64,000 nt of DNA, taken from NCBI GenBank assembly GCA_021927905.1, contig BLLK01000051.1, positions 1,612,001 to 1,676,000 of the forward strand. The letters run 5' to 3'. Positions 32,166-43,792 of the stretch are shown here, in pieces. Position 1 is the first letter of the stretch; the number at the start of each line of letters is the position of its first letter. The notes under the pieces were generated by a model. That model was not told where the DNA came from. It worked only from the letters and a program-made list of their open reading frames with translations, and searched no databases. Source of the stretch: Chaetoceros tenuissimus (taxonomy: Eukaryota; Bacillariophyta; Thalassiosirophyceae; Chaetocerotales; Chaetocerotaceae). Both the position numbers and the translations under genes were made by a program.

Positions 32166-32733
32166 GTGCTGCTTTTTTGTAAAAAATGTTCCTCGATTAT
32201 CTCTTGCCCTGAAAAGGTCTTGACCGTAGATCTGAAGATATTTGAAAAAGCGCTAGTTCTATTCTGCTTATTTTTCTAGGTAGTAGGCAGCTGTGAGGAA
32301 AGAGAGTAACAGAGATTTGAGTAATGAGAGAGTAGTAAAGAGTTGTTGTGTGGTTGATGGATGTGCTGATGAACAATGATGATGAAGAAATCTGTCATAA
32401 CGTGACAAAATACATAACGTCTTCAACGTCTAAATAAGTAGCCACTTATTAAAAAGGAGTTGATCCTAATTTGTCCACACGCAGAATACTTGTCAACTTC
32501 CAAATTCTTTTCATAACATGAAAAAGGAAAAAGATATGTGCTCCAAAATCTTTGTTGCTTAAGTCATGGTACATAGCGAGACTAGGAAATAAGTGTATTC
32601 GGGATTTCTTTTTATAAATAAGAAACATTTATTAAAAAAGTAAGTATTTAAATTTGATCATTGTCCTCTTTGTTTTGAAATACAGAGGCAGTAAAGCAAT
32701 GCAGATTACAACGGATTTGTACCAATGGGGCTT
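32166..32733. other. Intergenic region
   Basis: AT-rich stretch of 568 bp between two genes on the minus strand. No frame, repeat or RNA gene was recognised. Confidence 0.35.
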
Positions 32734-33576
32734 TTATTTTGAATCAAAAACAAGGTAGCCTACATCTCCTCTTTGGAAACAAATCATTTCTCCGTCTCTT
32801 TTCTTGATTTGCCATGGCTCTTTTTGAAGTTTCATACAAATAGGAGGATTTTCAATAATCACTTTCTTCTTGAAGGGGAAAGTCTGCTCAATTGTCGCTG
32901 AATACCATTTAATAGTATAAAGTGTTCCGTCTTTTACAATATCTCCATACCATGTAATGTTCATCCGTCCAAAAGTTTTGATTACAAATCTATCTTGAAG
33001 ATTAACATTTGCGATAACGGTTTCTTCTCCCTCTTTTTTCTCTTCCTTTTGCGGTTTCAAAAATAAAATTACTGTAGGTTTCTCAAAAGTCAATAGGAAT
33101 CTTTTCCAAGTAAAAAATGGTTTACAATATGCACCTGCTTCTTCAAAATTTGCATATGTTCGATATCGATACTTATGCTCAACTCCAAAAAGTGCCTCGA
33201 TGTCTTCTTTCGAAATCATATGCTTACTTGGGTCCGATGAAATCGTAGAAATCCATTCGTTCCATAGTTTTCTATCATTCATGTCAAGCACGAGATTACT
33301 TCGTTTGGACACGGTCTTTCTGAGATACTCTACATCAATAGCTTCATGTGCTGTCATTACTCCCTTTTCAATTTCTTCTTTTATCATTTCTGGTGATGGA
33401 ACTTTTTGCATGAGCTCTAGAATCTTTGAGGCACGTCTATGTATGATGTGAGAATATGCTGCATATCCTAATGCAGATGAAAAAGATGCGATCAAGCCTG
33501 CTAGAGGAAAACCATTTGAGAAAGAAAATGAAGAAAAGAAAAATAAGGAAATGAATATAGTCGATACTAGTTTCAT
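32734..33576 (-). CDS. Unknown protein with N-terminal signal or anchor segment
   Basis: The 280-residue protein begins with a strongly hydrophobic segment (FISLFFFSSFSF, then NGFPLAGLIASFSSALGYAA), which may be a signal peptide followed by a membrane helix. The middle part is helical and charged. The last 130 residues look like a beta-rich domain (VIANVNLQDRFVIKTFGRMN, WYGDIVKDGTLYTIKWYSA). I do not recognise it. It is divergent from the membrane-protein gene at 33857, with a 280-bp shared upstream region that shows no obvious motif. Confidence 0.6.
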   Translation of the reverse strand: MKLVSTIFISLFFFSSFSFSNGFPLAGLIASFSSALGYAAYSHIIHRRASKILELMQKVPSPEMIKEEIEKGVMTAHEAIDVEYLRKTVSKRSNLVLDMNDRKLWNEWISTISSDPSKHMISKEDIEALFGVEHKYRYRTYANFEEAGAYCKPFFTWKRFLLTFEKPTVILFLKPQKEEKKEGEETVIANVNLQDRFVIKTFGRMNITWYGDIVKDGTLYTIKWYSATIEQTFPFKKKVIIENPPICMKLQKEPWQIKKRDGEMICFQRGDVGYLVFDSK

Positions 33577-33856
33577 AGTGAATGCATTATGATCATTATA
33601 GTTCTATATTTCAGAATGGGTTCAGTAAATAAATTCCGTGAAAGTTGAGAGAAGTTTTTGATTGTGTTGCTTCCAACCCCAATGACGTCATTGAAGTTGA
33701 CATGAAAACGGTATTTCAACTGCTTTTCTCCTTTCACTACTTCAATGATGCTACGCTTCTCTTTTTTCAATCTTGTTCTGCACGAGTAATACTCTAAAAG
33801 TAAATTTACGCACAAATCACAAATCATTAATAAAATTAAAGTCAAATTAGAATAAT

Positions 33857-34700
33857 ATGGAAGCCATTGAAGAAGAAATCGAAGTAGAACTACTAGCCGC
33901 ATTGGTGGAGAGTATATCGCTTACAAAAGTATACATTGCAAAATTTGTTGGAGCTTTAATGCTAGTTCGAGGACTCGTGGGAACTCTTGCGCCAGACATG
34001 ATTGCAAAAGGTCTTGGTGTACAGAAAAATCTCTCATGTACAAATGAAAAGCTTATGCGGGAGGCATCTATGACAATGCTATGCGTTCTCATTCTGTTGC
34101 ATATGGAACGACTTCGGATTGCAGATACCACTAATTGTGAATAATTCTATATGGATCACGCATTCCCTCCACTCTATGCTTCATAATCACTCAGCTACAA
34201 TTGGACCCTCGGTATTTACTGATATCTTTCTTTGCATGGGTTACTGTCTAGCAGGTGTATACATTGCACTATACGTCCCTGCATATTTTCAAATCATGGA
34301 GATTATTCATGCGATGTACTTGATTGTAGGTTTAGGCTTACCTTGCGTTTTCTTTCCAAAAAAGTCAATTGATTACTTTGGAACGAAATCTACAGATGAT
34401 CTATCAACCATCATTGTAAATTCATTGGGCATTGGACTTTCGTCACTTGGAACTTTATGGCTATATGCATCCTATGCAATCGACGACAAGGAAAGGTTTG
34501 ATGCAATCACTCAAGAGGATGCCGTTTCTGCTCTGGCATATGGCGCTGCTGTTAGCTCGTTACTTTACTTTATCAAGATTTTCATTCAAGAAAAGGATCT
34601 TGGTGATATCAAAGGTTTTGAAAGAAATATGTCCTCTGCACTTTACAAGATGGGTCTTTATATTGTAGTTACTCTACTCCTTCTCTTACCAAATAACTAG
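33857..34700 (+). CDS. Unknown four- to six-pass membrane protein, two exons
   Basis: Two overlapping frames join if a 58-nt intron is removed: exon 1 33857-34136, exon 2 34195-34700 (GTGAAT...AATCACTCAG). This gives 261 residues in phase 1. Hydrophobic segments include YIAKFVGALMLVRGLVGTLA, MTMLCVLILLHME, DIFLCMGYCLAGVYIALYV, AMYLIVGLGLPCVFF, LGIGLSSLGTLWLYASYA and the C-terminal MGLYIVVTLLLLLP. The acidic start (EAIEEEIEVE) would be cytosolic. I do not recognise the family. The intron length matches others in the window, which favours splicing over a frameshift. Confidence 0.6.
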
Positions 34701-35108
34701 CTAGAAGACATGTATTTTTCATGGAACTATGATATACTATATATTGCGTAAGTATGTTTCGACAAAGAAGTAGCATTTTCGACAAAGTAGCAAGGCGCAA
34801 ACTAAAAAATTATGTTTATGGTACTGTAATAAACGAATAGTAAATACTCATTTGATTTGCTTCAAACTTATATGGATCGAAGAAATATATAATGTAGAAG
34901 AGATTCCTGCGTGTACTTGTGTCTGATTAGATCAAATTATCTAGGAAAGTCATTGGAAATACGAAATTGTGTCTGTTACATAACCGTAATATAACTGCTG
35001 AAGCTATGAACACTTTTTACAAATGTCTCCTTTCTTATCCTCTCAAACCTTTGCTACTTTTTATTCAATCGCTTTACTTTCTATATACCTTCACAAACTT
35101 ATATAACG
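34701..35108. other. Intergenic region between convergent genes
   Basis: About 400 bp of AT-rich DNA between two 3' ends. Nothing beyond probable untranslated regions is seen. Confidence 0.35.
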
Positions 35109-36576
35109 TTAGAGTCGAGATCTAGATTTCATATGTTGGCTTAATCTGTACTTTGGTTTTGGATTGTCAGGCGAGTCTTCGCTGTGTCTGAGCAAGTAGT
35201 AATGAATACCTTGGCAAATAAGATGTGCATAATCAACTGGATTAAAAGTAGGTTCAAAGTCATGGATTGATTGACCTGATATGAAATCATAGCGGTAAAA
35301 TTGAAAAGGTGCATGAACATCAGCGGTCTTCTGTAGCAAAGGAACGATTTTCTCAAGTTTGTTTGCTAGATGTTCTTTTCTTGTGAGGACAAGGATTCTC
35401 TTGAGTCGTAAAAGCCTCTTTTGATCCAAGCTAATACTCTTATTCAAATCCAATTTGTTTGAACGATAGAAAGGTCTAAGAATAAAAGCTTTGCGCTTTC
35501 GTGGATTCCAAAAATCTTCCATAGTTTCTATGAAGCTGGCATTATCCACACAGTTTTCTTTTCCAGCCGTTATATGAATGACTTTCACCTTACGTACATC
35601 ACATCTTGCAAGAACAGCATTGATTAGGCAATCGGCAACGTAATCGCATGGGATGATATCGTAAAGAGACCCCTCATTTCCGATGTTCGTGTGAAGAAAT
35701 CCCTCTGCAAATAATAGTACAGGTCCATTCACTGCAGTACGACTATCAGTCCATCCAGGAGCAGGATAGTGAAGTGAAACGCTGACAATTGAAGGGCGTG
35801 CTATTGTCAAGGGAGCACCCTTTGCATTTATTAGCAAGTATGATTTCACACATATATTTGGAAAAGGTGTATGTATTAGGTTGACCAGCACTTTTCAAAA
35901 GTTTCTCTTCTTCCAACTTGGTAAGACCCTTCTTTTTGATCAAAGTATAAATAGCATCTGCATCTCCATAAGACGAGAAGCAAGTTGAAGATTCATGCAA
36001 CTCTTCCTTGATATTACCCACTTCCCTCTCTGCTGCAGATGTTGGCGCGACATAAGCTGTTGAGCAATGCACAAAGTTGATAAGGAACTTGCATTTCTTT
36101 GCAAGCGCGAATACATTCAAGGCTGTATCTACATTATTTTCAATAGCTTCAAGCAAAGTTTGGTCAAAGCCAACATCAGCAGCAAGATTAATGATATGGG
36201 TAACGGCATCTATAGAATCATGAGAAGATGAAGTGTCTGAATTCTCCATGGTCAGTCTCTCGTAATCATCTTTACAAATTCCAAGTCTTTCCTTAGACAG
36301 ATCTCCGGCAATCGGAATTACTCTGCCTTCGGCAAAAGCTTTTTGACAGGCTTTTGATTGAAGACAAGGATTCTGTTTAAGCTGCTGAAAGCGTTCCCTG
36401 ATATTTGCAATTTTTGCTCCATCAATCCTTTTTGACGTGACTTTTGGTCTAATTAGAATATATACCTTTTGTACCTCCATTCTTTCGAGTAACATACCAA
36501 GTGTAACTTTCCCTATGAATCCAGTCGCTCCGATCAATAGTACATTTGTATTTGAGATCATGTTTTTTATCTTCAT
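35109..36576 (-). CDS. Fatty acyl-CoA reductase-like protein, one apparent frameshift
   Basis: The N-terminal part has the Rossmann motif VLLIGATGFIGKVTLGMLLE (about residues 13-32), VYILIRPKV, and the active-site pair in NTYTFSKYMCE (Y-x3-K). In the other frame it continues with AKGAPLTIARPSIVSVSLHY and PGWTD....NGP, all typical of fatty acyl-CoA reductases, which make fatty alcohols from acyl-CoA with NADPH. The two halves overlap at 35746-35891 and would join if one A were absent from the AATAAATG stretch near 35828. This is either a sequence error or a recent break. The C-terminal FAR domain appears short and divergent (total about 485 residues if joined). No peroxisomal or membrane signal is obvious. 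Confidence 0.72.
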
Positions 36577-37029
36577 TATTTGCTAACAGGTGTATTTTTA
36601 TGGATAAGATTGAATGCTGAACATCATTCTTGAGAATTGCTTCAATATGTCGGGTTTGGGTTTGTAAAGCATTTAGCCTGCCACAAATGAAATGGACCAA
36701 TAAACTCTCACACCTTAGCGATTCTTCACTTCAAAGAACATATAGATAACCACTTAGCATCCTAAACAATAGATACCAGAATGAACATTGTAAAATCAGA
36801 TAGAATCAACAATAAATCAATAAGAATGCAAAGGTGTGGTGATTTCTTGTTATTGTATTTCTCATAAAACCCGGAAAGTCATTGGATATGCGAACTCTAT
36901 TTTGTTCGTCGTTGTTCTTCACTGTTCTTGACGGCAAATTAAAAATTCATCTCAAGAACGTAAACTTTAAAAATTACTGTGAATTATCATATTATTATCA
37001 CACCTATCTCACACCATCATATACACGAA
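36577..37029. other. Intergenic region
   Basis: About 450 bp between divergent genes. No feature recognised. Confidence 0.3.
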
Positions 37030-37651
37030 ATGATGGCAAACCTCGACCCAATGTCAAACGAATTGAAATTATTAAATCTTAATTCCACCAGCAACATTAC
37101 ACTCAACGATCTCAAAAAAACAGCGTTTAAAGCCAAAAAACAACCTGACGCCAGCAATGAATTGATTGAAGATGCATTTCAGAAACTATCTACACATATT
37201 CAATCATTCAAGACGGATCTCAAATTATCTATATTTAGGTCCCCATACAATAGCAAGAAACCGAACTGAATTACAAAAACTCCATTGTCAATTCATCATT
37301 ACCATGACTGCTGAATGCCCTCCAGTATTTCCAGTATTTTTAATATAATTAATTGAACATGAATGTACCATACAAGATATTTTACATATCCTAAATCAAG
37401 TATATAATTTCGCCAATGATGCCATGAATAAGAAAAAGAATGTATTGATTCATTGTGTACAAGGCAAGACTCGATCCGCATGTGCCGTAGTTTATATTTT
37501 TGCCAAACGTGAGAATATGTCGATCCATGAATCGTATGAGTATGTAAAAGGAAAGAGAAGTATTTACATTCCAGAGGATTGGTTGGTATGTTTGCAAGAG
37601 CATTTAGACGACGACAGAAATAGGTGCAGTGAGTCGATTCGAGTGCCTTGA
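37030..37651 (+). pseudogene. Dual-specificity phosphatase relic
   Basis: The 3' part encodes NVLIHCVQGKTRSACAVVYI, the HC-x5-R-S active-site loop of a dual-specificity phosphatase. The frame before it carries ISNYLYLGPHTIARNRTELQ and FIITMTAECPP, the family's LYLG..A.N...L and I..MTAE segments, interrupted by a TAA at 37346-37348. The first 57 or so codons lie in another frame (from ATG 37030), so there is at least one frameshift near 37215 as well as the stop. The catalytic Cys, the Arg and a following Ser are present, but the general-acid Asp region is eroded. An intron could in principle remove the stop, but no GT-AG pair fits well. Total length would be about 200 residues, normal for the family. 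Confidence 0.65.
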
Positions 37652-38727
37652 TGTGTTAAAATCGAGATAAGAATTAAGCTCTGAATCATTATGATCGAGG
37701 CTACATGCAGTCTCTATAATTTCAAGATTTTTTCTGTTGCTCTAGCTTCTTCTAGTTGATGATACACCATTGAACATATAAAAGTACGCTCTCCCCGAGT
37801 GACGATTGATTGTTGCAAGTTTGAAATCTATAGAGGAGTCGAGTCAAGAGGAGATTGATAATTGAGAGCATGGACTATTCAATACAAGTCAATCTATCAT
37901 GGCCATCTTTCTTTGATTCTTGTTCTCATTTACCATAAGTGCTTTCTTGTAGATTCATGAAATAGCGCACAAGAGTAAAGAGCTGACTGCAAATTCTAGT
38001 ATTCATCCTCTTTTGACTGCTAAGTTTCTCCTCTTGTTTATGAAAAGGACTGCTATCAGCTTCTACATGCATGATATGTGTGAGTCTTTATCTTCATTCC
38101 CTCTTCTTTCTCATCTTTCTTTGCATTCTCCATTTGAATTTGCAAAATTACAACATGGAACACAGTTGGAACACATCACTTCAGTCCTCGAGCACATTCC
38201 AGCACAGCACTTGTGCATTATTTCGTAATGATTTTCGGCGTGACACAATCTACCGTTTGAACTGCACATGTATTCCTAGCCGTTGGAACAGTACCGCCGT
38301 GTCTAATAATCCAATGACTTGCTGTAGTAAGTGTTACGAGAATATTTCCTATAACACATATTTTCTTGTCTCATCACATAATCCCATAACCCTTATCATC
38401 AAATGACAGATATCAACACGACCAGATTTAAATTCAATCGTGTAGATTTTAAATCAGTCTTTAGCCTCATTGACACGTGTGGGGCTTAAGTAATTCAGCT
38501 AAATAAGTTGTATGAGATCCGATCGATTTTGTTGTGGATGGACAGAGGCAGAGAAGGATGTGCAGCTGCCTGTTTTACACAACACAAACATACAACATAT
38601 ATTTCTATTGGAAAGGAATTCAAAGATTTATAGAAGGAGTCTGTTTTAGAATATTTCAAGAGAGACATTTGAACTACAGACTACAATCATATAAGGGACT
38701 GAATCAATCAATAATAACTACAATAAA
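37652..38727. other. Long intergenic region upstream of the AP2 gene
   Basis: About 1.1 kb without a credible gene. The last 100 bp before 38728 are A-rich and probably the leader of the AP2 gene. Short open frames here have no protein-like composition. Confidence 0.4.
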
Positions 38728-41700
38728 ATGAGCATCAGTCCAAACACAAACACAAACAGAAACACAAGTCAACCTCAACGAAACATTTCCAAAGTTCTCT
38801 CCATGGCCAACCAGGAAATTAATATTGATGAATCGACTCTACAGGCTGCCATGGATGCCGCTTCTTCTCTCAATCATGATTATTCCAAAGACAAGACTAA
38901 TCATCAGAATGAATTGCCAAGAAGGCTTTTGAACTTTGAACCGAATGAAGAGGGTGCTGCTGCTGTCTCTAGTGATCATGCTGCTGGTGATACTAGTGCT
39001 GCTAGTGCAAATGCTGTCAAGAGACAACAGAAAGAATCTACTGCTGATACTAATGCTTTGAAAGAGAGAATGACTAAAGAAGACTCTTCTTCTTCTTCTT
39101 CTTCTGGCTCTACTGACCGTCCGAATCACAGCTCGTCTCTTCAGTCACCGGAATTCAAACTCAAAAAGAATCCAGTCAATACACCAGAAGAATACAGACA
39201 CTCTTCTTCTCATAACATGTACAACTCCAATTCTTCACTGCAGGGATGTACTCCTCTCAAAATGTCTCCATTGGATGGAAGACACTATTCACAAGGAGTC
39301 ACTCATACAAATATGAATGTACCTCATCCTGCAGTATCTGCACCAGGAATGCACTCTTCCGGTTTTCCATACCCTTCTCCTGCCAATTATTATCAGAAAT
39401 ACCCGACACAGAAATATTCACCTATCAAGGAGGAATTTCAACCATCTCCGCAATTTGAGAATTTTGATGCGTTTGCAAATAATGTATTGAATTCGGGAGG
39501 AAGTGAGCATTATTTAATGAGTATGGGGATGAATTCTCCTTGGAGTGGGGGAATGGGTGTGAATATGATGGGGAGTGTGGGTAGTAGTGGCGGTGTGAAT
39601 AGGTGAGTAAGAATGAGCGTCAGCGAGCGATGGCGACGAGCGAAGTGAGGAGCCAGAGCGAACATCAGTGAGCTACGAGTGAGCGAAGCGAAGGAGTGTG
39701 TTTCCGAGTGAGCTTCAGCTCACGAGTGTGTTTACATGAGATACACAGTTGTACACTTCAGTGTCTTATCGAGTGAGCTTTAGCTCACGAGTGTGTTTAC
39801 ATGAGATAGACAGTACTACGTCTACTCTGTCTTATCGAGTGAGCTTCAGCTCACGAGTGTGTTTACATGAGATAGGCAGTAGTACAACAATACTGTCTTA
39901 TCGAGTGAGCTTTAGCTCACGAGTGTGTTTTTCAACTTTTCTTCACTTACTCTTCACTTACTCTTCACTTACTCACACTCTTCATCTTTCTACTACAGAA
40001 GAGTTCCATACGACTTGCATGATCAGCCAATCTTTAATGAGCATCATGATAGTCCCATCAACATTGCAAAGCAACAGTCGAGAACTGCTGCTGCACCTCA
40101 GTCTTCTGCTTCTTCTTCTCATCATCATCGTAGATCTACTTCTTCTACATCACCAGCCAAATACCATACTCCCATCATTACCTCTGGAAATGAAAGGAAT
40201 CACAAAGGAGAAACTACTGTTCAGACCATGTCTTCTTCTACTGCTTCCTCTCATAATTATGAGAATTATCATGATGTTTCTTCTGATCAACATCATCCCA
40301 TGAATTATTATCATAGGCCGTTTGGAATGAGAGGTGCTTCGAATAGTAATCATAATAGTAATCAGCAGCAGCATCCTCTGGAAGATCCACACATTAGTCC
40401 AGCCAAATACGATGCTTCCAATTCTCATCATGGACATGGAAATCATCATCCTCATCCTCATGGACATGGACATACTAATCACACAGTCTATGCTACTCCA
40501 AACTTTGCTAGATCGACCGATGCCAATGCAAATGCTTCTTCCTCGGATTCTTCTAGAATGATGCCACCGGCGACTCACTCTGGGAATAAATATGGTGTTC
40601 CGAATTCTTCTGGAAGTGGAAGATCCAACATGAGTCATCCAAGTCAGCATGGAAATCATCACTTGGCACCAAGACAGCCTTCTGCTTCGTATCATGATCC
40701 ACATTCTTCTCATGCAGCGCATCTAGGGCATCATCCTCATGGACCGCCATCTTCTTCCTTTCATGCTCCGCCATCGTCACATCATCATCCACATGCGAAT
40801 TATGGAGCACCACCAAGTCATGCTCCTCATTCACATGATTCTCATCATCCTCATCATCATCCTGCACATGCTCATGGACCACATGCTCATGGACCTCCTC
40901 CACAGCATCAACATCAGCAATATCCAATGGGAATCAGTCCATACCATGGTGCACCAGGATCTTCTCATACACAGCAATTTGGTGGTGGAGGAGTACCACC
41001 TCCTCCACAAGGACCACATGGACAATATCCATCTCCATACTACAATAACTTCCAAGTGCCAAACAATCGCAAAAGGAAAAAGAATGATAAGCCACCTGGA
41101 ACCAAGAAGCAAGCTAGAACTCAAAAACGTAAAAAGATGTACTCGGATTATGTTGGCGTTACTTACAACAAGACTCATGCGAAATATCAAGCTTGCATCA
41201 CTCATTACAGAAAACAGCACTATCTCGGAAGATACAAATTGGCATGTGATGCTGCGAAGTCCTATGATCAAGCTGCTGTACTATTGAAGGGAGATAGTTG
41301 GAAGATTAACTTTGATTCCGATGAAGAATACAATACAGCACGTGAGAAGGAGATCACCGAAATGATTGCCAAGAAGAAGAAGGATATTGAAGAGGATGAG
41401 GAGGAAAGTAATGCTTTTGATGAAGCAACGTTCAAAAAGACTTTGGTAGTTACCTTTTCTTCAGAGGAATCTTTGAAGGATAAACTTGGATTGAATGAGA
41501 CTGCTGCACCTCCGCCATCTCATATGCAACAGCACAATATGTATGCGCATCCGCCACCTTCTCATATGCACCATGGAGGATACAATCGTCCATATAGTCA
41601 TCCTGCGAATCCATATCATGGACATCCAATGGGTATGAATCAAAACTATGGATACGCTCCTCCAAATAGTGCAGATGCTCCATACTCTATCATGAAGCCA

Positions 41701-42162
41701 AAGGCACCTGTTTCTGGACCAGTTTCTACCCAGCCTCCGCAAACTCATGGTATGAACTCTGCATCGAAAATGACTAATATGGGACCATCTGCTCAAGGCA
41801 AGCTTGATCCTATTACTCCTTCTCCGAATGCACCAGCACTTGCATCCAATGATACTCCAGCTCATTCCATGATGATGTCTCCAAACATGAACTTTATGGG
41901 AACATCACCTTCTGCCAATTCACTACTGGGAAATAGCATGGGAACCCCTCTATCAGTCCTTGGATCGTCCGTGGTTAAGGTCAAGAGAGAAAGCTCTACC
42001 CCAAAGGACTTGGAGCATGTATCTGCCAACATGTTTGCTAGCCCTGATGCCGTTAAAGGTCAGAACAAAAGTTCTATGCAAAATAAGCCTGCTCATTCAG
42101 AGGCTGTTTCTGCGTTGTTGGAAATGAGTTCTACAGAGAAGGCACCCAAACCTGTTCAATAA
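38728..42162 (+). CDS. AP2-domain DNA-binding protein, two exons
   Basis: Exon 1 (38728-39602) and exon 2 (39999-42162) join in phase 2 to 1,012 residues. The single AP2 domain lies at about residues 674-745: SDYVGVTYNKTHAKYQACIT, then HYLGRYKLACDAAKSYDQAA and a WKINF end. It is preceded by a basic stretch KRKKNDK...KKQARTQKRKK that is a likely nuclear signal and DNA-contact region. The rest is low complexity: Ser/Asn-rich in exon 1, His/Pro/Gly-rich in the first half of exon 2, and Pro/Met/Ser-rich after the domain. AP2 proteins with one domain in a large disordered protein are common in diatoms and act as transcription regulators. The 396-nt intron holds a hairpin-rich tandem repeat. Confidence 0.85.
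39705..39930. repeat. 66-bp tandem repeat with two hairpins per unit, in the AP2 intron
   Basis: Units start at 39705, 39770, 39836 and 39902 (last one partial), periods 65-66 bp. Each begins with the hairpin GTGAGCTTCAGCTCAC (or CTTTAG at the loop), continues with GAGTGTGTTTACATGAGATA and ends with a second hairpin of the form ACAGT...ACTGT. The arms of the second hairpin differ between copies but still pair. Upstream, 39604-39700 is a related GAGCGA-rich degenerate stretch. Downstream, a CTTCACTTACT repeat forms the polypyrimidine tract before the splice acceptor. Confidence 0.75.
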
Positions 42163-42691
42163 ATTGAATCATTGGGGATTCAATATAATGAAAACGAGGA
42201 AAGAATGAATTACATATATATAGAATACAATCTTAAGTTATTAGATTTCCTCTACACAACACCTCTGACTGTTTCTGTAGTATTGCTTTTCTTGGATGTT
42301 CTATGGTATTGCAGACTCTAGTGCTTTTGAATAAAGGAATGCTGATAATCCAGCAATTTTAGTCATTGCCTCGTGCCTTTGAAAAAGTTAGGTTATGGTT
42401 CTTGTCGTCAGCGCAATTGTGGAAAAAGTCTTTTACGGTATGCCTCTTTATGAAAATGCCATCTTAACCAATGCTCGAAATGTGGAATAAAGCCTCCAAG
42501 ACTTCTCTTGCTTACTATGTGCTATTTGTATTTGCAACCTTCAAAGAGATCGCAAAAGAAGAGTGACCTGAAATTTTTTTATCGGGAATGGATGAATAAT
42601 AAAATGTAAATACATAGCAGTGATGAATATCGTTGAACTAGTTTTGTTCTAAATTACTGTTAATTGTTGAAAGTGCATTCAGGAAGCGGCG
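42163..42691. other. Intergenic region between convergent genes
   Basis: 529 bp between two 3' ends. No gene or repeat recognised. Confidence 0.35.
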
Positions 42692-43792
42692 CTATTCCTG
42701 GGATCCAAAAGATCCAAAAGATCCTCCTACTTTCTTTGCATCAGCATAAAAATTCCATCCCCACCATGTGGGACCAGGAATTTCATCATAAAGAACATGG
42801 TATTCATTCAAGCGATCATACATTGTCGCTTCCGGGAACCCACCCATAAGACGTGAATATGTATCATAGTCATATCTCGGAGCAGGCTTCAAACCAATTT
42901 TGAAATCAGGAGGAGGAATATTATCATAGTTCCACACAAAACTATCATTGGATAAATCGCAGGGCTTGACACTTGGATGAGAATGTACCCAATGCTCAGC
43001 AGCATATCGCCCTAACCCTAACCCAGCCAGATTAGGGTCAGCTAACCCTTGATACAATTTGTTCATTCTCTCCTCAAACTCGTATGGATCGTACAATTTC
43101 TGAATGTAATCACACTTGGCTGTCCACATGTTACCAGAAGTATGTGGATGAGGATAAGGAGACATACGAGAGCTACAGACATTGCACGTATCAGGCATAC
43201 TCGCACATTCTTGAGACAAAGCACCTCTGGTCAAGAATTTACGTAATGCATCGTTTTCAGCTGACGGATGGAATGAACCCTTGTTGTGAATATAAGTGAC
43301 CATATCTTCAGGATTTTCTTTACAGTGATTGTACAAGAGTTCAAGTGTCCCCTTTTCATTTCCTTCTTCATCATGGCGAAGAGTCTCAGCATTATCAATA
43401 TCAATCTTGGTTCCAATGTAACGAACCAAGACTTTGTGAAATGGCAAAATTAGTTTCATTTGTTCCTCAACGATACTTTTAGATGCTTCAATGTGATCCT
43501 GACTTGAGTCACTTGTATAGACATTGTAGAATACCTTGACTGCAGGGACATCTTCAAAGCATTGACTACATCCGTTGCAATGTTTGAAAGTGCATTTCAT
43601 ATCCCATGGATCGGAATGAGGATGACACCAGCCATCGCAAGATTTAGGAGAGCTTGTTCCTTCCTCTTTGTCGTTATCTTTAGAAGAAAGAAATCTCGAG
43701 AGTTTAGAATCTTCATTGTAAATGTATCCTACACATAACATTAGAAATGCAACGATGACAATCTTTGCTGTTTTCTTTTTAGTAACAGTCAT
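42692..43792 (-). CDS. Type II membrane protein with Cys stem and family A domain (A1)
   Basis: The 366-residue protein starts MTVTKKKTAK, then the signal anchor IVIVAFLMLCVGYIY (residues 11-25). An acidic linker and a cysteine stem follow, with C52, C56, C67, C72, C75 and C78 in CDGWC...WDMKCTFKHCNGCSQC. The lumenal domain (from about 80) has VLVRYIGTKID, VTYIHNKGSFHPSAENDALR, CASMPDTCNVCSSRMSPYPH and GNMWTAKCDYI. This looks like a conserved algal family with a glycosyltransferase-like feel, but I cannot name it. Residues 249-258 (LADPNLAGLG) are encoded by telomere-like DNA that A2 lacks. Golgi or cell-surface location is likely from the topology. Confidence 0.7.
   Translation of the reverse strand: MTVTKKKTAKIVIVAFLMLCVGYIYNEDSKLSRFLSSKDNDKEEGTSSPKSCDGWCHPHSDPWDMKCTFKHCNGCSQCFEDVPAVKVFYNVYTSDSSQDHIEASKSIVEEQMKLILPFHKVLVRYIGTKIDIDNAETLRHDEEGNEKGTLELLYNHCKENPEDMVTYIHNKGSFHPSAENDALRKFLTRGALSQECASMPDTCNVCSSRMSPYPHPHTSGNMWTAKCDYIQKLYDPYEFEERMNKLYQGLADPNLAGLGLGRYAAEHWVHSHPSVKPCDLSNDSFVWNYDNIPPPDFKIGLKPAPRYDYDTYSRLMGGFPEATMYDRLNEYHVLYDEIPGPTWWGWNFYADAKKVGGSFGSFGSQE
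43010..43049. repeat. Telomere-like tract inside the A1 coding region
   Basis: CCCTAACCCTAACCC (43010-43024) is followed by ATTAGGGT (43031-43038) and GCTAACCCT (43041-43049), within the A1 reading frame. The paralogue A2 has an unrelated sequence here, encoding EVLRFSCSNMGC. The frame is kept. Confidence 0.7.

Noticed and set aside
36979-37269. Independent small protein upstream of the phosphatase
   Set aside because: Its 3' half overlaps, in another frame, the ISNYLYLG segment of the phosphatase relic, so it is better read as the 5' part of that broken gene.
39604-39930. CRISPR-like array in the AP2 intron
   Set aside because: Units are tandem with no unique spacers, repeat and intervening parts are both conserved, and the setting is a eukaryotic intron.
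40150-40927. Long minus-strand frames opposite the His-rich part of the AP2 gene
   Set aside because: They mirror CAT/GAT-rich repeats and have Met/Arg/Ile or His/Asp/Val composition without any domain. The AP2 frame is clearly the coding one.
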